Part shown: positions 52,247 through 61,306 of the stretch, piece after piece
How positions within the stretch are numbered: position 1 is the first letter of the stretch
Layout of the letters: every line of letters begins with the position of its first letter
DNA from: Thiomicrorhabdus sp963677355
Lineage (GTDB): Bacteria > Pseudomonadota > Gammaproteobacteria > Thiomicrospirales > Thiomicrospiraceae
Assembly (NCBI GenBank): GCA_963677355.2
Contig: CAXXXQ010000002.1
Span: 1,054,001-1,118,000, forward strand
Length of the DNA stretch: 64,000 nt
Reading direction: 5' to 3'
Translations under genes and position numbers: made by a program
The notes under the pieces: model-generated
Seen by the model: the letters and a program-made list of their open reading frames with translations, nothing else
The model's database searches: none
What the model was told of the DNA's origin: nothing

Positions 52247-53218
52247 ATGAAAAGATTAGATCAAGTACTAGCTGCCGATGGCGTTAATGCTGAATTAGAG
52301 CTTGTAATTAAAGATGTAATGGTTGCGTGTAAAGACATCGCATACAAATTAGGTCAAGGTGAGCTAGCAGGTATCTTAGGTGCAACTGAAGACGAAAACG
52401 TTCAAGGTGAAACTCAAAAGATGCTTGACGTTATCTCTAACGATCTTCTTAAAGACATCCTAGTGGGTAACCCATACGTTCGTGGTGTTGGTTCTGAAGA
52501 AGAAGACTACACAATCGCTGCTAACGCTGGCGGTAAGTACCTAGTTACTTTCGATCCACTAGACGGTTCTTCAAACATCGATGTTAACCTTTCTGTAGGG
52601 ACCATCTTCTCAATCCTAGAAGCGCAAGACGACACTCCGGGTGACAACCAGGAAGTATTCCTACAAAACGGTCGTAAGCAAGTTGCTGCCGGTTACGTTC
52701 TTTACGGCCCATCAGCGCTACTCGTTATGACAACTGGTAACGGTGTAAACTTCTTCACCCTAGACCGTAACCTAGGTGAATTCGTTTTGACCAAGTCAAA
52801 CATTCAAATTCCTGAAGATACGGCTGAGTTCGCAATCAACATGTCTAACCAGCGTTTCTGGGAACCGGAAATGAAGCAGTACATTGACGACTGTCTACTT
52901 GGTGAAGAAGGCCCTCTAGGCAAACGTTACAACATGCGCTGGGTTGCTTCAATGGTCGCGGAAGTTCACCGTATCCTAGTTCGTGGTGGTATCTTCATGT
53001 ATCCATACGATAACCGCGATCCTTCAAAAGCTGGTAAACTTCGCCTAATGTACGAAGGTAACCCAATGTCTATGATCGTTGAACAAGCCGGCGGTGCTTC
53101 TTCAACTGGTCGTATCGACATCATGGATGTTCAGCCTGAAGGTATCCACGATCGCGTACCGGTTGTACTAGGCTCTAAAAACGAAGTTGCTAAAGTTGTT
53201 GCTTACCACGATAAGTAA
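52247..53218 (+). CDS. fbp: Class I fructose-1,6-bisphosphatase
   Basis: 323 residues. Metal and substrate motifs: GSEEEDYT, VTFDPLDGSSNIDVNLSVGT, GGIFMYPYDNRDPSKAGKLR and the catalytic YEGNPMSMIVEQAGG. It hydrolyses fructose-1,6-bisphosphate in the Calvin-Benson cycle and gluconeogenesis. Codon choice is strongly biased (many CTA, CGT, GGT, AAC) compared with its neighbours, which suggests high expression and fits an autotroph. Own promoter and terminator. Confidence 0.95.
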   Translation: MKRLDQVLAADGVNAELELVIKDVMVACKDIAYKLGQGELAGILGATEDENVQGETQKMLDVISNDLLKDILVGNPYVRGVGSEEEDYTIAANAGGKYLVTFDPLDGSSNIDVNLSVGTIFSILEAQDDTPGDNQEVFLQNGRKQVAAGYVLYGPSALLVMTTGNGVNFFTLDRNLGEFVLTKSNIQIPEDTAEFAINMSNQRFWEPEMKQYIDDCLLGEEGPLGKRYNMRWVASMVAEVHRILVRGGIFMYPYDNRDPSKAGKLRLMYEGNPMSMIVEQAGGASSTGRIDIMDVQPEGIHDRVPVVLGSKNEVAKVVAYHDK

Positions 53219-53243
53219 TCGCTAAAACCCGTTTTTATCAAAG

Positions 53244-53265
53244 CACCCGCAAAAGCGGGTGTTTT
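53244..53265 (+). terminator. Terminator of fbp
   Basis: CACCCGC-AAAA-GCGGGTG, 7-bp stem and four-base loop, then TTTT and T-rich sequence, 26 bases after the stop. Confidence 0.88.
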
Positions 53266-53308
53266 AGTTTAAGCACAGATTTTTAACTAAAATTTTAAGG
53301 AAATTATC

Positions 53309-53836
53309 ATGGGATACGCTGCAGTACCTGCTGGTAAAGATGTACCAAATGATGTAAACGTGATTATTGAAATCCCGGCGTTTGCACCACCAATCAAATA
53401 TGAAGTAGACAAAGATACCGACTTGGTATGGGTTGACCGCCTACAAGGTGCAACCATGTCCTACCCTGCAAACTATGGTTATATCAACGATACGTTATCT
53501 GATGACGGTGATCCGGTTGATGTCTTGGTTGTGACGCCACATCCGTTAATGGTGGGTTCTGTTATCCGTTGCCGCCCTATCGGTATCTTCAAAATGACTG
53601 ATGATGGCGGTCAGGATGCAAAAGTTATCGCGGTTCCGGTTGACAAACTTTCTCCTATCTACTCTAACATTGAAAAAGTGGAAGATATTCCGCTTCTTAA
53701 AGAGCAGGTTGAGCACTTCTTTAGCCACTACAAAGATCTTGAACCGGGTAAATGGGTTAAGGTTGACGGCTGGGGCGACGTCGAAGAAGCCCGCCAAGAA
53801 ATCTTAAACGGCGTTAAGCAATTTGAAGCGAAATAA
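53309..53836 (+). CDS. ppa: Inorganic pyrophosphatase (family I)
   Basis: 175 residues, the E. coli size. Signature D-G-D-P-V-D-V-L-V near 67-75, with metal-binding Asp residues, EIPAFAPPIKYEVDKDTDLV at the N-terminus and KDLEPGKWVKVDGW near the C-terminus. It hydrolyses pyrophosphate in the cytoplasm and pulls biosynthetic reactions forward. It follows fbp after a terminator, with an AAGGA ribosome site. Confidence 0.95.
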   Translation: MGYAAVPAGKDVPNDVNVIIEIPAFAPPIKYEVDKDTDLVWVDRLQGATMSYPANYGYINDTLSDDGDPVDVLVVTPHPLMVGSVIRCRPIGIFKMTDDGGQDAKVIAVPVDKLSPIYSNIEKVEDIPLLKEQVEHFFSHYKDLEPGKWVKVDGWGDVEEARQEILNGVKQFEAK

Positions 53837-53867
53837 TCGTCTTTTCAAATTTGTTTAACGGCAAGCA

Positions 53868-53891
53868 AGCCCTCCAAACGGAGGGCTTTTT
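53868..53891 (+). terminator. Terminator of ppa
   Basis: AGCCCTCC-AAAC-GGAGGGCT, 8-bp stem, followed by a T run. Confidence 0.92.
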
Positions 53892-53962
53892 ATTTTCTGC
53901 TCGAAAAACCTCTATTTTGCCCCTTAATTTCCCCTAACTGACTCTAATTTTCCGACTTTTTC

Positions 53963-53971
53963 TGCTATAAT
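53963..53971 (+). promoter_or_regulatory. Extended -10 promoter of ppc
   Basis: TG-C-TATAAT, a consensus extended -10, 37 bases before the ppc ATG. The -35 region is poor. Confidence 0.6.
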
Positions 53972-54007
53972 TTGCAACTAATTTTGTTAAGAAAACTGAG
54001 AGTAAAA

Positions 54008-56797
54008 ATGGCAGCGGAAATTCGTGATAAGCAGTTAAGAGCTCGCGTTAAATTACTTGGTAACATTCTGGGTAAAGTCATCACATCACAAGTTGGTGTA
54101 GAGACTTTCGAAGCGATTGAAAAACTGCGCAAGGGTTATATTCAATTACAAAAAAAGGATGATCCCGAACTACGAGCAGAACTTAAAAAATTCATAGAAG
54201 CCAGAAGTGCAGACGAACTTAACCTGATCATTCGGGCCTTCAACCTCTATTTCAGCTTGGTCAACCTCGCAGAAGAAGAGCACCACTATTACGCTCGTCA
54301 AAGTCAACTAAAATCCGACGGCCCGCTATGGACAGGCTCGGTTCTAAATACCATCGCCGAATTTAAAGAACAAGGCATGGATGCCTCTCAGGTTCAAGAA
54401 CTACTTAATAAACTTCACTATATTCCGGTCTTCACCGCCCACCCGACCGAATCAAAACGCCGCTCCGTAATGGATAACCTAAGAAGAATTTTCTTGGATA
54501 TCGGCAAATTGAACGAAGCCGACAGCTTCAACAATGAATACGCTAAAGATATTATTTATCAACAACTTGAGTCACAAATTCAGGTACTTTGGCAAACCGA
54601 TGAAGTACGCCGTGAAAAGCCGACGGTTGAAGATGAAATCCGAAACGGAATCTACCATTTCCGCAAATCATTGTTTGATGCAGTCCCAGTTGTTTACCGC
54701 TATATGGAACGAGCATTAGCCAAACATTATCCTAATGACAAAATCGAAACGCCTAATTTTTTGACTTTCGGCTCATGGATTGGCGGTGACCGTGACGGTA
54801 ACCCATTTGTGACTCACGACACCACGGTAAAAGCCCTGCTGCTACAGTCTCGAGCGGTGATTTACGAATACAAAAAGCGTGTATTTGACCTCAGTTCTAA
54901 ACTAACCCACTCACGCCATCTATGTGACATCTCGCAAGAAGTTATTAGCCGTTCAACCATTGTCGATTCAGACCTAATCAAAACGGTTTTCAAAACCCGT
55001 CCCGATCGATTCAAAAACGAACCCTATCGTCGTTTTCTCTACCTGATCGATGGACGTTTAAGCAAAAACCTATCGTATATCGAATCTCGTCTTAACAACG
55101 ATCCTGAAGATAAAAGCCATTTTGCTTACCAATCTGAAAACGAGTTCTTGGCTGAACTAGAGTTGATTTACGATTCATTATGTTCTCATGGGGATGAAAA
55201 TGTCGCTAACGAAGAGCTTCAGGACTTAATCCGTCTGGTAAAAACATTCGGTTTCTATCTGATGCGCCTGGATATTCGTCAAGAATCGAATGTGCATAGC
55301 GATGCCGTTGCCGACTTGCTGTCTCACTTAAACATCGACTATAAGAGCTTGTCCGAACCGGAGAAGTTGCAGCTTCTTGCCGACCATGTCGCCTCTGCAA
55401 CCATTATTGATACTCAGCATCTAGCTCTTGATAAGATGACCAAAGAGGTACTTGAAGTCTTCAACGTCATTCGCGAGATGCGCAAAGAGATCAGTGAAGA
55501 CGCTTTCAACAACTATGTTATTTCCATGACTCACGAGGCGAGTCACGTGATGGAAGTTTTGTTCCTGGCTCACCAGGCCGGTTTAGCCGGATACAATGCC
55601 GGTGAAGCATACTGCGACATCCGCATTTCACCTCTATTTGAAACAATTACCGATTTGGAACACATCGTACCGGTCACCCAGGCTTTATTCGAAAACAAAA
55701 CCTATAAAGCGCTACTGGCGGCCTCCGGTAATGAACAAGAGATCATGCTGGGATACTCCGATTCGGCAAAAGACGGTGGTAACCTGTCATCGTCCTGGAG
55801 TTTGTATCAAGCACAGCGCGAAATTATGGAGCTGGCTGACGAGCATGAAGTGGATTGTCGCCTATTCCACGGTCGCGGCGGAACAGTCGGTCGCGGTGGC
55901 GGTCCGACTCACTTTGCGATTCTTTCGCAACCTTCCGGGACAGTTCGCGGATCAATCAAATTTACCGAACAAGGTGAAGTGCTTTCTTATAAGTACAGTA
56001 ATTCTGAAACCGCCATGTACGAGCTCTCATTAGGTGTAACCGGTCTGATGAAAGCAAGTACCGGCCTAGTTAAATCAGTTACCGAAGCCAAACCGGAATA
56101 TCTGCAAGCCATGGCTAAACTGGCCAAAGACGGTGAAGAGAATTTCCGTGAACTTACCGATAAAACCGAAGGTTTCTTTGACTTCTTCTATGAAGCGACT
56201 CCGGTTACCGAAATCGGCCTGTTAAACATCGGTTCACGCCCGTCGCATCGTAAGAAAGGCAACCTATCCAAGTCGTCGATTCGAGCCATTCCTTGGATTT
56301 TCGGCTGGGCACAAGCTCGTCTGACTTTCCCTGCTTGGCAAGGTACCGGTTACGCTATCGATAAGTGGATCAAAGAACATGGTGATGAGCAGCTTAAAGA
56401 GATGCTCGAGAACTGGCCGTTCTTCAATGCCCTAATGAGCAATATCCAGATGGCACTATTCAAAACGGATTTAACGATCGGAGCCGAATACGCCAAGCTG
56501 GGACAAAATCAGGAAGTCGCGCAGAGAATTTACCAAATGATTGCCGAGGAACATACCCGCGGCGTAACTCGCATTCTTGAAATCACCGGAAACGACTATC
56601 TAATGGCAGACAACCCGACTATTGCGTTGTCTCTGAAGCGTCGCAATCCATATTTAGTTCCATTAAATAACATCCAGATGGTTCTGCTTGGACGCTATAA
56701 AGCCGTTGATGCCACGGATGAAGAACGCGATATTTGGCTATCTCCTCTGCTAAACAGCATTAATGCCATTGCCGCCGGTATGAGAAATACGGGTTAA
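54008..56797 (+). CDS. ppc: Phosphoenolpyruvate carboxylase
   Basis: 929 residues from ATG 54008 (MAAEIRDKQLRARVKLLG). The frame is open from 53972, but the promoter -10 ends at 53971, so the extra codons are not used. Active-site motifs: catalytic His in VFTAHPTESKRR, SWIGGDRDGNPFV, and the glycine loop FHGRGGTVGRGGGPTH. The C-terminus ends ...AAGMRNTG as usual. It adds bicarbonate to PEP to give oxaloacetate, feeding anaplerosis in an autotroph. Its neighbours fbp and ppa serve the same carbon metabolism. Confidence 0.95.
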   Translation: MAAEIRDKQLRARVKLLGNILGKVITSQVGVETFEAIEKLRKGYIQLQKKDDPELRAELKKFIEARSADELNLIIRAFNLYFSLVNLAEEEHHYYARQSQLKSDGPLWTGSVLNTIAEFKEQGMDASQVQELLNKLHYIPVFTAHPTESKRRSVMDNLRRIFLDIGKLNEADSFNNEYAKDIIYQQLESQIQVLWQTDEVRREKPTVEDEIRNGIYHFRKSLFDAVPVVYRYMERALAKHYPNDKIETPNFLTFGSWIGGDRDGNPFVTHDTTVKALLLQSRAVIYEYKKRVFDLSSKLTHSRHLCDISQEVISRSTIVDSDLIKTVFKTRPDRFKNEPYRRFLYLIDGRLSKNLSYIESRLNNDPEDKSHFAYQSENEFLAELELIYDSLCSHGDENVANEELQDLIRLVKTFGFYLMRLDIRQESNVHSDAVADLLSHLNIDYKSLSEPEKLQLLADHVASATIIDTQHLALDKMTKEVLEVFNVIREMRKEISEDAFNNYVISMTHEASHVMEVLFLAHQAGLAGYNAGEAYCDIRISPLFETITDLEHIVPVTQALFENKTYKALLAASGNEQEIMLGYSDSAKDGGNLSSSWSLYQAQREIMELADEHEVDCRLFHGRGGTVGRGGGPTHFAILSQPSGTVRGSIKFTEQGEVLSYKYSNSETAMYELSLGVTGLMKASTGLVKSVTEAKPEYLQAMAKLAKDGEENFRELTDKTEGFFDFFYEATPVTEIGLLNIGSRPSHRKKGNLSKSSIRAIPWIFGWAQARLTFPAWQGTGYAIDKWIKEHGDEQLKEMLENWPFFNALMSNIQMALFKTDLTIGAEYAKLGQNQEVAQRIYQMIAEEHTRGVTRILEITGNDYLMADNPTIALSLKRRNPYLVPLNNIQMVLLGRYKAVDATDEERDIWLSPLLNSINAIAAGMRNTG

Positions 56798-56816
56798 AAT
56801 AACCCAAACGCCTCTT

Positions 56817-56889
56817 AACCCGCTAAAGCGTAAGTAAAAGCACGATTGATTTCTGATTGTGTTTTTTCTTCATCTTTTGCGGGTTTTTT
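56817..56889 (+). terminator. Possible terminator of ppc
   Basis: AACCCGC (56817-56823) can pair with GCGGGTT (56879-56885), which is followed by a T run. The loop is long (55 bases) and contains a smaller CACGAT/ATTGTG hairpin. The panD promoter -10 (TATAAT, 56906-56911) follows. Confidence 0.45.
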
Positions 56890-57002
56890 ATTTGTTAAAT
56901 ACCAGTATAATAAGCAACCTAATTTAAATTCGCAGCGTGTCATCCAACCTAATGACACATCTGAGTAATGGTGATCCCATTCGTCGAACGAAAGAGAGTC
57001 CT

Positions 57003-57401
57003 ATGCAAGTAACGCTACTAAAATCAAAACTGCATCGTGTAACGACCACTCACGCAGAGCTGGATTATGAAGGTTCGTGTGCAATTGACGGTCATTTACT
57101 TGATGTAGCGGGCATCCGTGAATACGAACAGATTCAAATCTATAACGTTAATAACGGTGAACGTTTTACGACTTATGCTATTCGAGCCGAAGACCACAGC
57201 GGTATTATTTCGGTCAACGGCGCGGCGGCACATAAGGCTAACGTGGATGATCTGCTGATTATCGCAACCTATGTATCCATGAGTGAAGCGGAAGCCGACA
57301 ACTTTAAACCGAAACTGGTCTATTTCAATGAAAAGAATGAGATTACCCATACGCGTAATACCATTCCAACACAGATGGCAGACATCAGCAAAGCCAGCTA
57401 A
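57003..57401 (+). CDS. panD: Aspartate 1-decarboxylase PanD
   Basis: 132 residues from ATG 57003, which has GAGAG upstream; the frame is open to 56937 but the family starts MQVTLLKSKLHR as here. Self-cleavage site Gly24-Ser25 in LDYEGSCAID forms the pyruvoyl group, and VNGAAAH holds the substrate-binding residues. It makes beta-alanine for pantothenate. It is separated from panB and panC by motA/motB and lies on the other strand. Confidence 0.93.
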   Translation: MQVTLLKSKLHRVTTTHAELDYEGSCAIDGHLLDVAGIREYEQIQIYNVNNGERFTTYAIRAEDHSGIISVNGAAAHKANVDDLLIIATYVSMSEAEADNFKPKLVYFNEKNEITHTRNTIPTQMADISKAS

Positions 57402-57422
57402 TAAAAAGAATCTGCAACAGAC

Positions 57423-57452
57423 AAAAAAGCCAACATTTCAGTTGGCTTTTTT
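57423..57452. terminator. Bidirectional terminator between panD and motB
   Basis: GCCAAC (57429-57434) and GTTGGC (57441-57446) are flanked by six A and six T. It serves both convergent genes. Confidence 0.88.
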
Positions 57453-57480
57453 ATTGCATGGAAAAAATGGCGTGCATAGA

Positions 57481-58212
57481 TTATTTAACTGGCGTGACCA
57501 GAATTTCGACCCGACGGTTCTTAGCATAGTCGGCTTCCGTTTTCCCTAATGCAATCGGATTGGTATCCGCAACACCAATTGCCTGTGCCTGTCCGGGCTG
57601 TATAGAGTCGTTATCAATCAAATACTCGATCACACTGGACGCGCGCGCGCTCGACAACTCCCAGTTTGACTTGAAGCGTCCGCCGGCAACCGGCCTGGAA
57701 TCGGTATGCCCAATCACCTCAATGCCGACTTGCTCCTGTTTGAAATCAAAAAAATCACTAAGTAGCTGTCTAAACCTGGGTTTCAAAATTGCCGAACCCG
57801 GATCAAAGGCGATCTGCTCGGGAAAAATCAGTTGAATTTGATTTTTCTGCTCATCGTAATGAATCTTGATCTCTTTATTCTGGTTCGCTTCGGCATAGGT
57901 TTGAATTAGACTTTCATAGAAAGGTTGCAAGTTTTGAATCAAGCCAGCCTCACTCTGCTTGACGACGGTCAGGACGCTTGGATCCTGCTCTTGTTCCTGC
58001 AAAGCCTGTTTTAAGGACTCAAAAAACTGCTCTTGCTCAGGGGATAATTCCGAACCGTTACCTAAGGCCTCGTTCAAAGACTCGACCACCGCTTGATATT
58101 TCGGCACTTCCAGAGAAGACATGGCAAACAGCAGCACAAACAGCGCCATTAGCAACGACATTAAGTCGGCAAAGGTCGCTAACCAGGCTTGCCCACCCCT
58201 CTTTCTAGCCAT
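57481..58212 (-). CDS. motB: Flagellar stator protein MotB (PomB-like)
   Basis: 243 residues. Single N-terminal membrane helix (~12-32) with the ion-carrying Asp in WLATFADLMSLLMALFVLL; the FADLMSLL form is that of sodium-type PomB. A plug/linker region (~45-110) precedes the OmpA-like peptidoglycan domain, with GIEVIGHTDSRPVAGGRFKS and NRRVEILV. It anchors the stator to the wall. It overlaps motA by 8 bases. Confidence 0.9.
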   Translation of the reverse strand: MARKRGGQAWLATFADLMSLLMALFVLLFAMSSLEVPKYQAVVESLNEALGNGSELSPEQEQFFESLKQALQEQEQDPSVLTVVKQSEAGLIQNLQPFYESLIQTYAEANQNKEIKIHYDEQKNQIQLIFPEQIAFDPGSAILKPRFRQLLSDFFDFKQEQVGIEVIGHTDSRPVAGGRFKSNWELSSARASSVIEYLIDNDSIQPGQAQAIGVADTNPIALGKTEADYAKNRRVEILVTPVK

Positions 58213-58972
58213 CCTGCTTCATCTTCTTGCTGGATTGTTGCAGGAACGGCGCTAATAGTTCTCTCATCACGGCCGGATTATGACCATGAGTTAAACTCTC
58301 GACCGCCTCCATAATTAACAATTGCCTATCCGATTCATTCTGCGCCCAGGATTCGATTTTATCGGCGATCGGCAAAGCAAACAGATTGGCAATCATGGCA
58401 CCATATAAAGTGGTCAACATCGCGACCGCCATGGCGGGACCGATTGCGGCCGGATCACTCAAGTTGGACAACATCTGAATTAGTCCGACTAAGGTCCCGA
58501 TCATACCGAATGCCGGGGCGGCTTCGCCAACTGACCTGAACACCCCGGCACTGGTTTCCGCCCTTTCGATCATGCGTTTATTCTTCTCTTTTAAGGTCTG
58601 ACGAACCATCTCAGGCGTATAACCGTCCACCATCATTCTCACACCGGACTGGTAGAACTCATTATTGACCTCATAATTTTCCATCGCTAAAGCCCCTTTA
58701 CTGCGGACTAAACGCAACAAATCCTCAGTGATGTCGATCAATTCCCTAAAATCACGCACTTCATTGGTTACTTTGAGAACACTGAACGACATACCGATCG
58801 CTTTGAAACTGTCCGCCATTGAATAACGGATCATCGTTGCGGCAATCGTCCCTCCGACAACAATCATAATGCCGGGAATATTGACGAACATCAGAATGGA
58901 TGAACCTAAAGCCATTGCGACCAATACAATTGTGATGCCGGCAATAAGGCCGATTAGCGTAGAAAAGCTCAT
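58205..58972 (-). CDS. motA: Flagellar stator protein MotA (PomA-like)
   Basis: 255 residues with four membrane helices (~6-25, ~30-50, ~150-170, ~183-205). The family motifs are VNIPGIMIVVGGTIAATMI and GEAAPAFGMIGTLVGLIQML, then AMAVAMLTTLYGAMIANLFA. The cytoplasmic loop holds the charged residues that meet FliG. Sequence is nearer PomA than proton-type MotA, so a sodium motor is likely, in line with FlgT and a marine habit. It follows panC by 39 bases. Confidence 0.9.
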   Translation of the reverse strand: MSFSTLIGLIAGITIVLVAMALGSSILMFVNIPGIMIVVGGTIAATMIRYSMADSFKAIGMSFSVLKVTNEVRDFRELIDITEDLLRLVRSKGALAMENYEVNNEFYQSGVRMMVDGYTPEMVRQTLKEKNKRMIERAETSAGVFRSVGEAAPAFGMIGTLVGLIQMLSNLSDPAAIGPAMAVAMLTTLYGAMIANLFALPIADKIESWAQNESDRQLLIMEAVESLTHGHNPAVMRELLAPFLQQSSKKMKQDG

Positions 58973-59011
58973 ATTTTGGTTATATTTTTAAATCTGATAA
59001 TGGAAGGATAA

Positions 59012-59866
59012 CTACTGTAGATCAAGCAAAATATTATCCAACAGGCGGGTTTCACCTAAACGGGCGACGGCTAAAATGACTAAAGAATGATCTTTATCAC
59101 CAGCCGGTAGCAAAGTATGTGCTTGGCAGATACGAATATAATCGACCTGATCGAAACCTTCCGCTAACAAACGTTGCGTAGCCGCCTCGGTTAAAGCTGA
59201 ATAGTGACGGTTACCGGATTGAATGGCCGCTTCGATATCCTGTAATACCGTAAACAGCTTCGGAGCGATGGATCGCTGCTCTACATTTAAGTACTGATTT
59301 CTGGAGCTCAGGGCCAAACCGTCAGAATCACGGGCAATCGGTGCAGTAACGATTTCAATCGGAATCGACAAATCCGTCACCATCGCTTTAATTACCGCCA
59401 CTTGCTGATAATCTTTTTGACCAAAAACGGTCATATCCGGCTGAACCAAATTGAATAATTTGCTCACTACCGTAGTGACGCCGTCAAAATGCCCCGGACG
59501 AGTCGCGCCTTCAAGCAAACCGGTTAGCTCTGTCGGCACCTGCACAATCGTCTGGTTAAGTCCTTTAGGGTAAACTTCTTCAACAGACGGATAGAATACG
59601 GCATCCACTTCAGGATCAGCCAGTTTGGCTTGATCACTTTCGAAAGTCCGTGGGTAACTGTCAAAATCTTCATTCGGACCGAACTGCTTCGGGTTAACAA
59701 AGATACTGACAACCACTTTATCGCAATGCTGCTTGGCTATCTCAACCAGACTCAAGTGACCGGCATGCAAATTCCCCATGGTCGGCACGAAACCGATTTT
59801 AAAGCCCGCCTTTTTCCATGAATTAATTTGCTGACGAAGATCCGTTACTTGCTTGAAAACTTGCAT
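59012..59866 (-). CDS. panC: Pantothenate synthetase PanC
   Basis: 284 residues. Nucleotidyltransferase motifs: VPTMGNLHAGHLSLV near residue 28 and SSRNQYL near 180, with VFGQKDYQQ between. It joins pantoate and beta-alanine using ATP. It follows panB by 43 bases. Confidence 0.94.
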   Translation of the reverse strand: MQVFKQVTDLRQQINSWKKAGFKIGFVPTMGNLHAGHLSLVEIAKQHCDKVVVSIFVNPKQFGPNEDFDSYPRTFESDQAKLADPEVDAVFYPSVEEVYPKGLNQTIVQVPTELTGLLEGATRPGHFDGVTTVVSKLFNLVQPDMTVFGQKDYQQVAVIKAMVTDLSIPIEIVTAPIARDSDGLALSSRNQYLNVEQRSIAPKLFTVLQDIEAAIQSGNRHYSALTEAATQRLLAEGFDQVDYIRICQAHTLLPAGDKDHSLVILAVARLGETRLLDNILLDLQ

Positions 59867-59909
59867 AAAACTCTATTTAAACCCGGCTGTTAACTGTTAA
59901 AGATCAGGA

Positions 59910-60701
59910 TTAATCTACTAAATGAGAGGGGCCTGGGAAACGTTGCTGTTTAACCTCATCAACATAATTCCGGATGGCTGCTTGAATCGAGCCTGCTCCG
60001 TCCATGAAATTTTTAACAAATTTAGGCGTATTACCGGCCGTAATACCCAAAAGGTCATTCAGGACCAACACCTGACCGCTGGTTTCATTCCCCGAACCGA
60101 TTCCAATAACCGGAATAGAAAGCGCTTCGGTAATCTGTTTGGCCAGTTGGCTCGGGACACATTCCAAAACCAGCATTTCCGCGCCGGCTTGCTCCAAATC
60201 CCGAGCTTCTTTCATCAGTTTTTGTGCCGATTCAACATCTCGGCCACTGACTTTGTAGCCGTGTTTTTCAACCGATTGCGGCAACAAACCCAAGTGACCG
60301 CAAACCGGAACACCTAATCGAGACAGCGCAGCAACGGAATTCAGGACGCGTTCACCGCCTTCCAGTTTAACCATATTGGCTGCCCCCTCTTTCATCAAAC
60401 GTGCCGCACTCTGCAGTGTTTGTTCAAGGGTCGCATCCGACATGAACGGCAGATCAGCAATACACCATGCTCCGCGATTGCCTCTTTGCACCATCTGAGT
60501 GTGATAGATCATCTCCTCCAAGGTTACCGGCAGAGTGGTCGCATGTCCTTGCACCACCATTCCCAAAGAATCGCCAACCAAAATCACCTCAATGCCGGCC
60601 TCGACAAGCCAGTGCGCCATGGAAGCATCATAAGCGGTCAAACAAGCGATTTTTTCCTGATTCCGATGCATTTTTTTGAGAGAGGCAAGCGTGATGGACA
60701 T
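59910..60701 (-). CDS. panB: 3-methyl-2-oxobutanoate hydroxymethyltransferase PanB
   Basis: 263 residues from ATG 60701, which has AAGGA upstream; the frame is open to 60734. Motifs: LTAYDASMAHWLVEAGIEVI, LVGDSLGMVVQGHATT, and IPVIGIGSGNETSGQVLVLN. It makes ketopantoate, the first step to pantothenate. It lies between folK and panC in the common pcnB-folK-panB-panC order. Confidence 0.94.
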   Translation of the reverse strand: MSITLASLKKMHRNQEKIACLTAYDASMAHWLVEAGIEVILVGDSLGMVVQGHATTLPVTLEEMIYHTQMVQRGNRGAWCIADLPFMSDATLEQTLQSAARLMKEGAANMVKLEGGERVLNSVAALSRLGVPVCGHLGLLPQSVEKHGYKVSGRDVESAQKLMKEARDLEQAGAEMLVLECVPSQLAKQITEALSIPVIGIGSGNETSGQVLVLNDLLGITAGNTPKFVKNFMDGAGSIQAAIRNYVDEVKQQRFPGPSHLVD

Positions 60702-60796
60702 GCAAAATTCCTTAAAAATATTGATGATAAGCAAACTGAAATTTAGCTGCTATTATATTGGATTTGCCGACAAGCGTAGCGGGTTTAAACACCGAT

Positions 60797-61285
60797 CTAA
60801 GAAGACAACGGAATCAAAAAACTATCTTCCAGCCCTTCAATCAACTTTTCTACCGCGCCATATTCCGGAATTTCTAAATTAGGCGCCATTTCCGCCAGAG
60901 GAATCAAAACAAAATCCCGCAAATGCATTTGCGAATGAGGCACGGTTAATTCCGGCGTCTGAATTTTTTGATTTGCATACAACAGAATATCCAAATCGAT
61001 CAAACGCTCCCCCCAGTGACGTTTTTTAATTCGCCCCTGCTCGCGTTCAATCAACTGTAGCGCTTTCAATAACGCCAGTGGCGGCAACGCCGTTTCAATT
61101 TGGCATACTGCATTGATAAAGTCAGGTTGGTCTTGTGGGCCCAAGGGTTTGGAAGCGTAGAAAGAAGAGGTCGCCACTAGTTTGGTATCGGGTAAATTTG
61201 CAATACTTCGCAGTGCCGCTTTGACCTGTTCGAGAGGCTCGGAAAGATTACTTCCCAACCCCAAGTAAGCGATTTGCGTGCTCAT
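60797..61285 (-). CDS. folK: 2-amino-4-hydroxy-6-hydroxymethyldihydropteridine pyrophosphokinase FolK
   Basis: 162 residues from ATG 61285 (MSTQIAYLGLGSNLSEPLEQ); a TTG six codons upstream (61303) is also possible, and neither has a strong ribosome site. HPPK motifs: LGLGSNL, KPLGPQDQPDFINAVCQIET and RWGERLIDLDILLY-type (here HWGERLIDLDILLYA). It transfers pyrophosphate to the pterin in folate synthesis. It lies just after pcnB. Confidence 0.9.
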   Translation of the reverse strand: MSTQIAYLGLGSNLSEPLEQVKAALRSIANLPDTKLVATSSFYASKPLGPQDQPDFINAVCQIETALPPLALLKALQLIEREQGRIKKRHWGERLIDLDILLYANQKIQTPELTVPHSQMHLRDFVLIPLAEMAPNLEIPEYGAVEKLIEGLEDSFLIPLSS

Positions 61286-61306
61286 TATGTTTTTCTGACT
61301 CAACGC

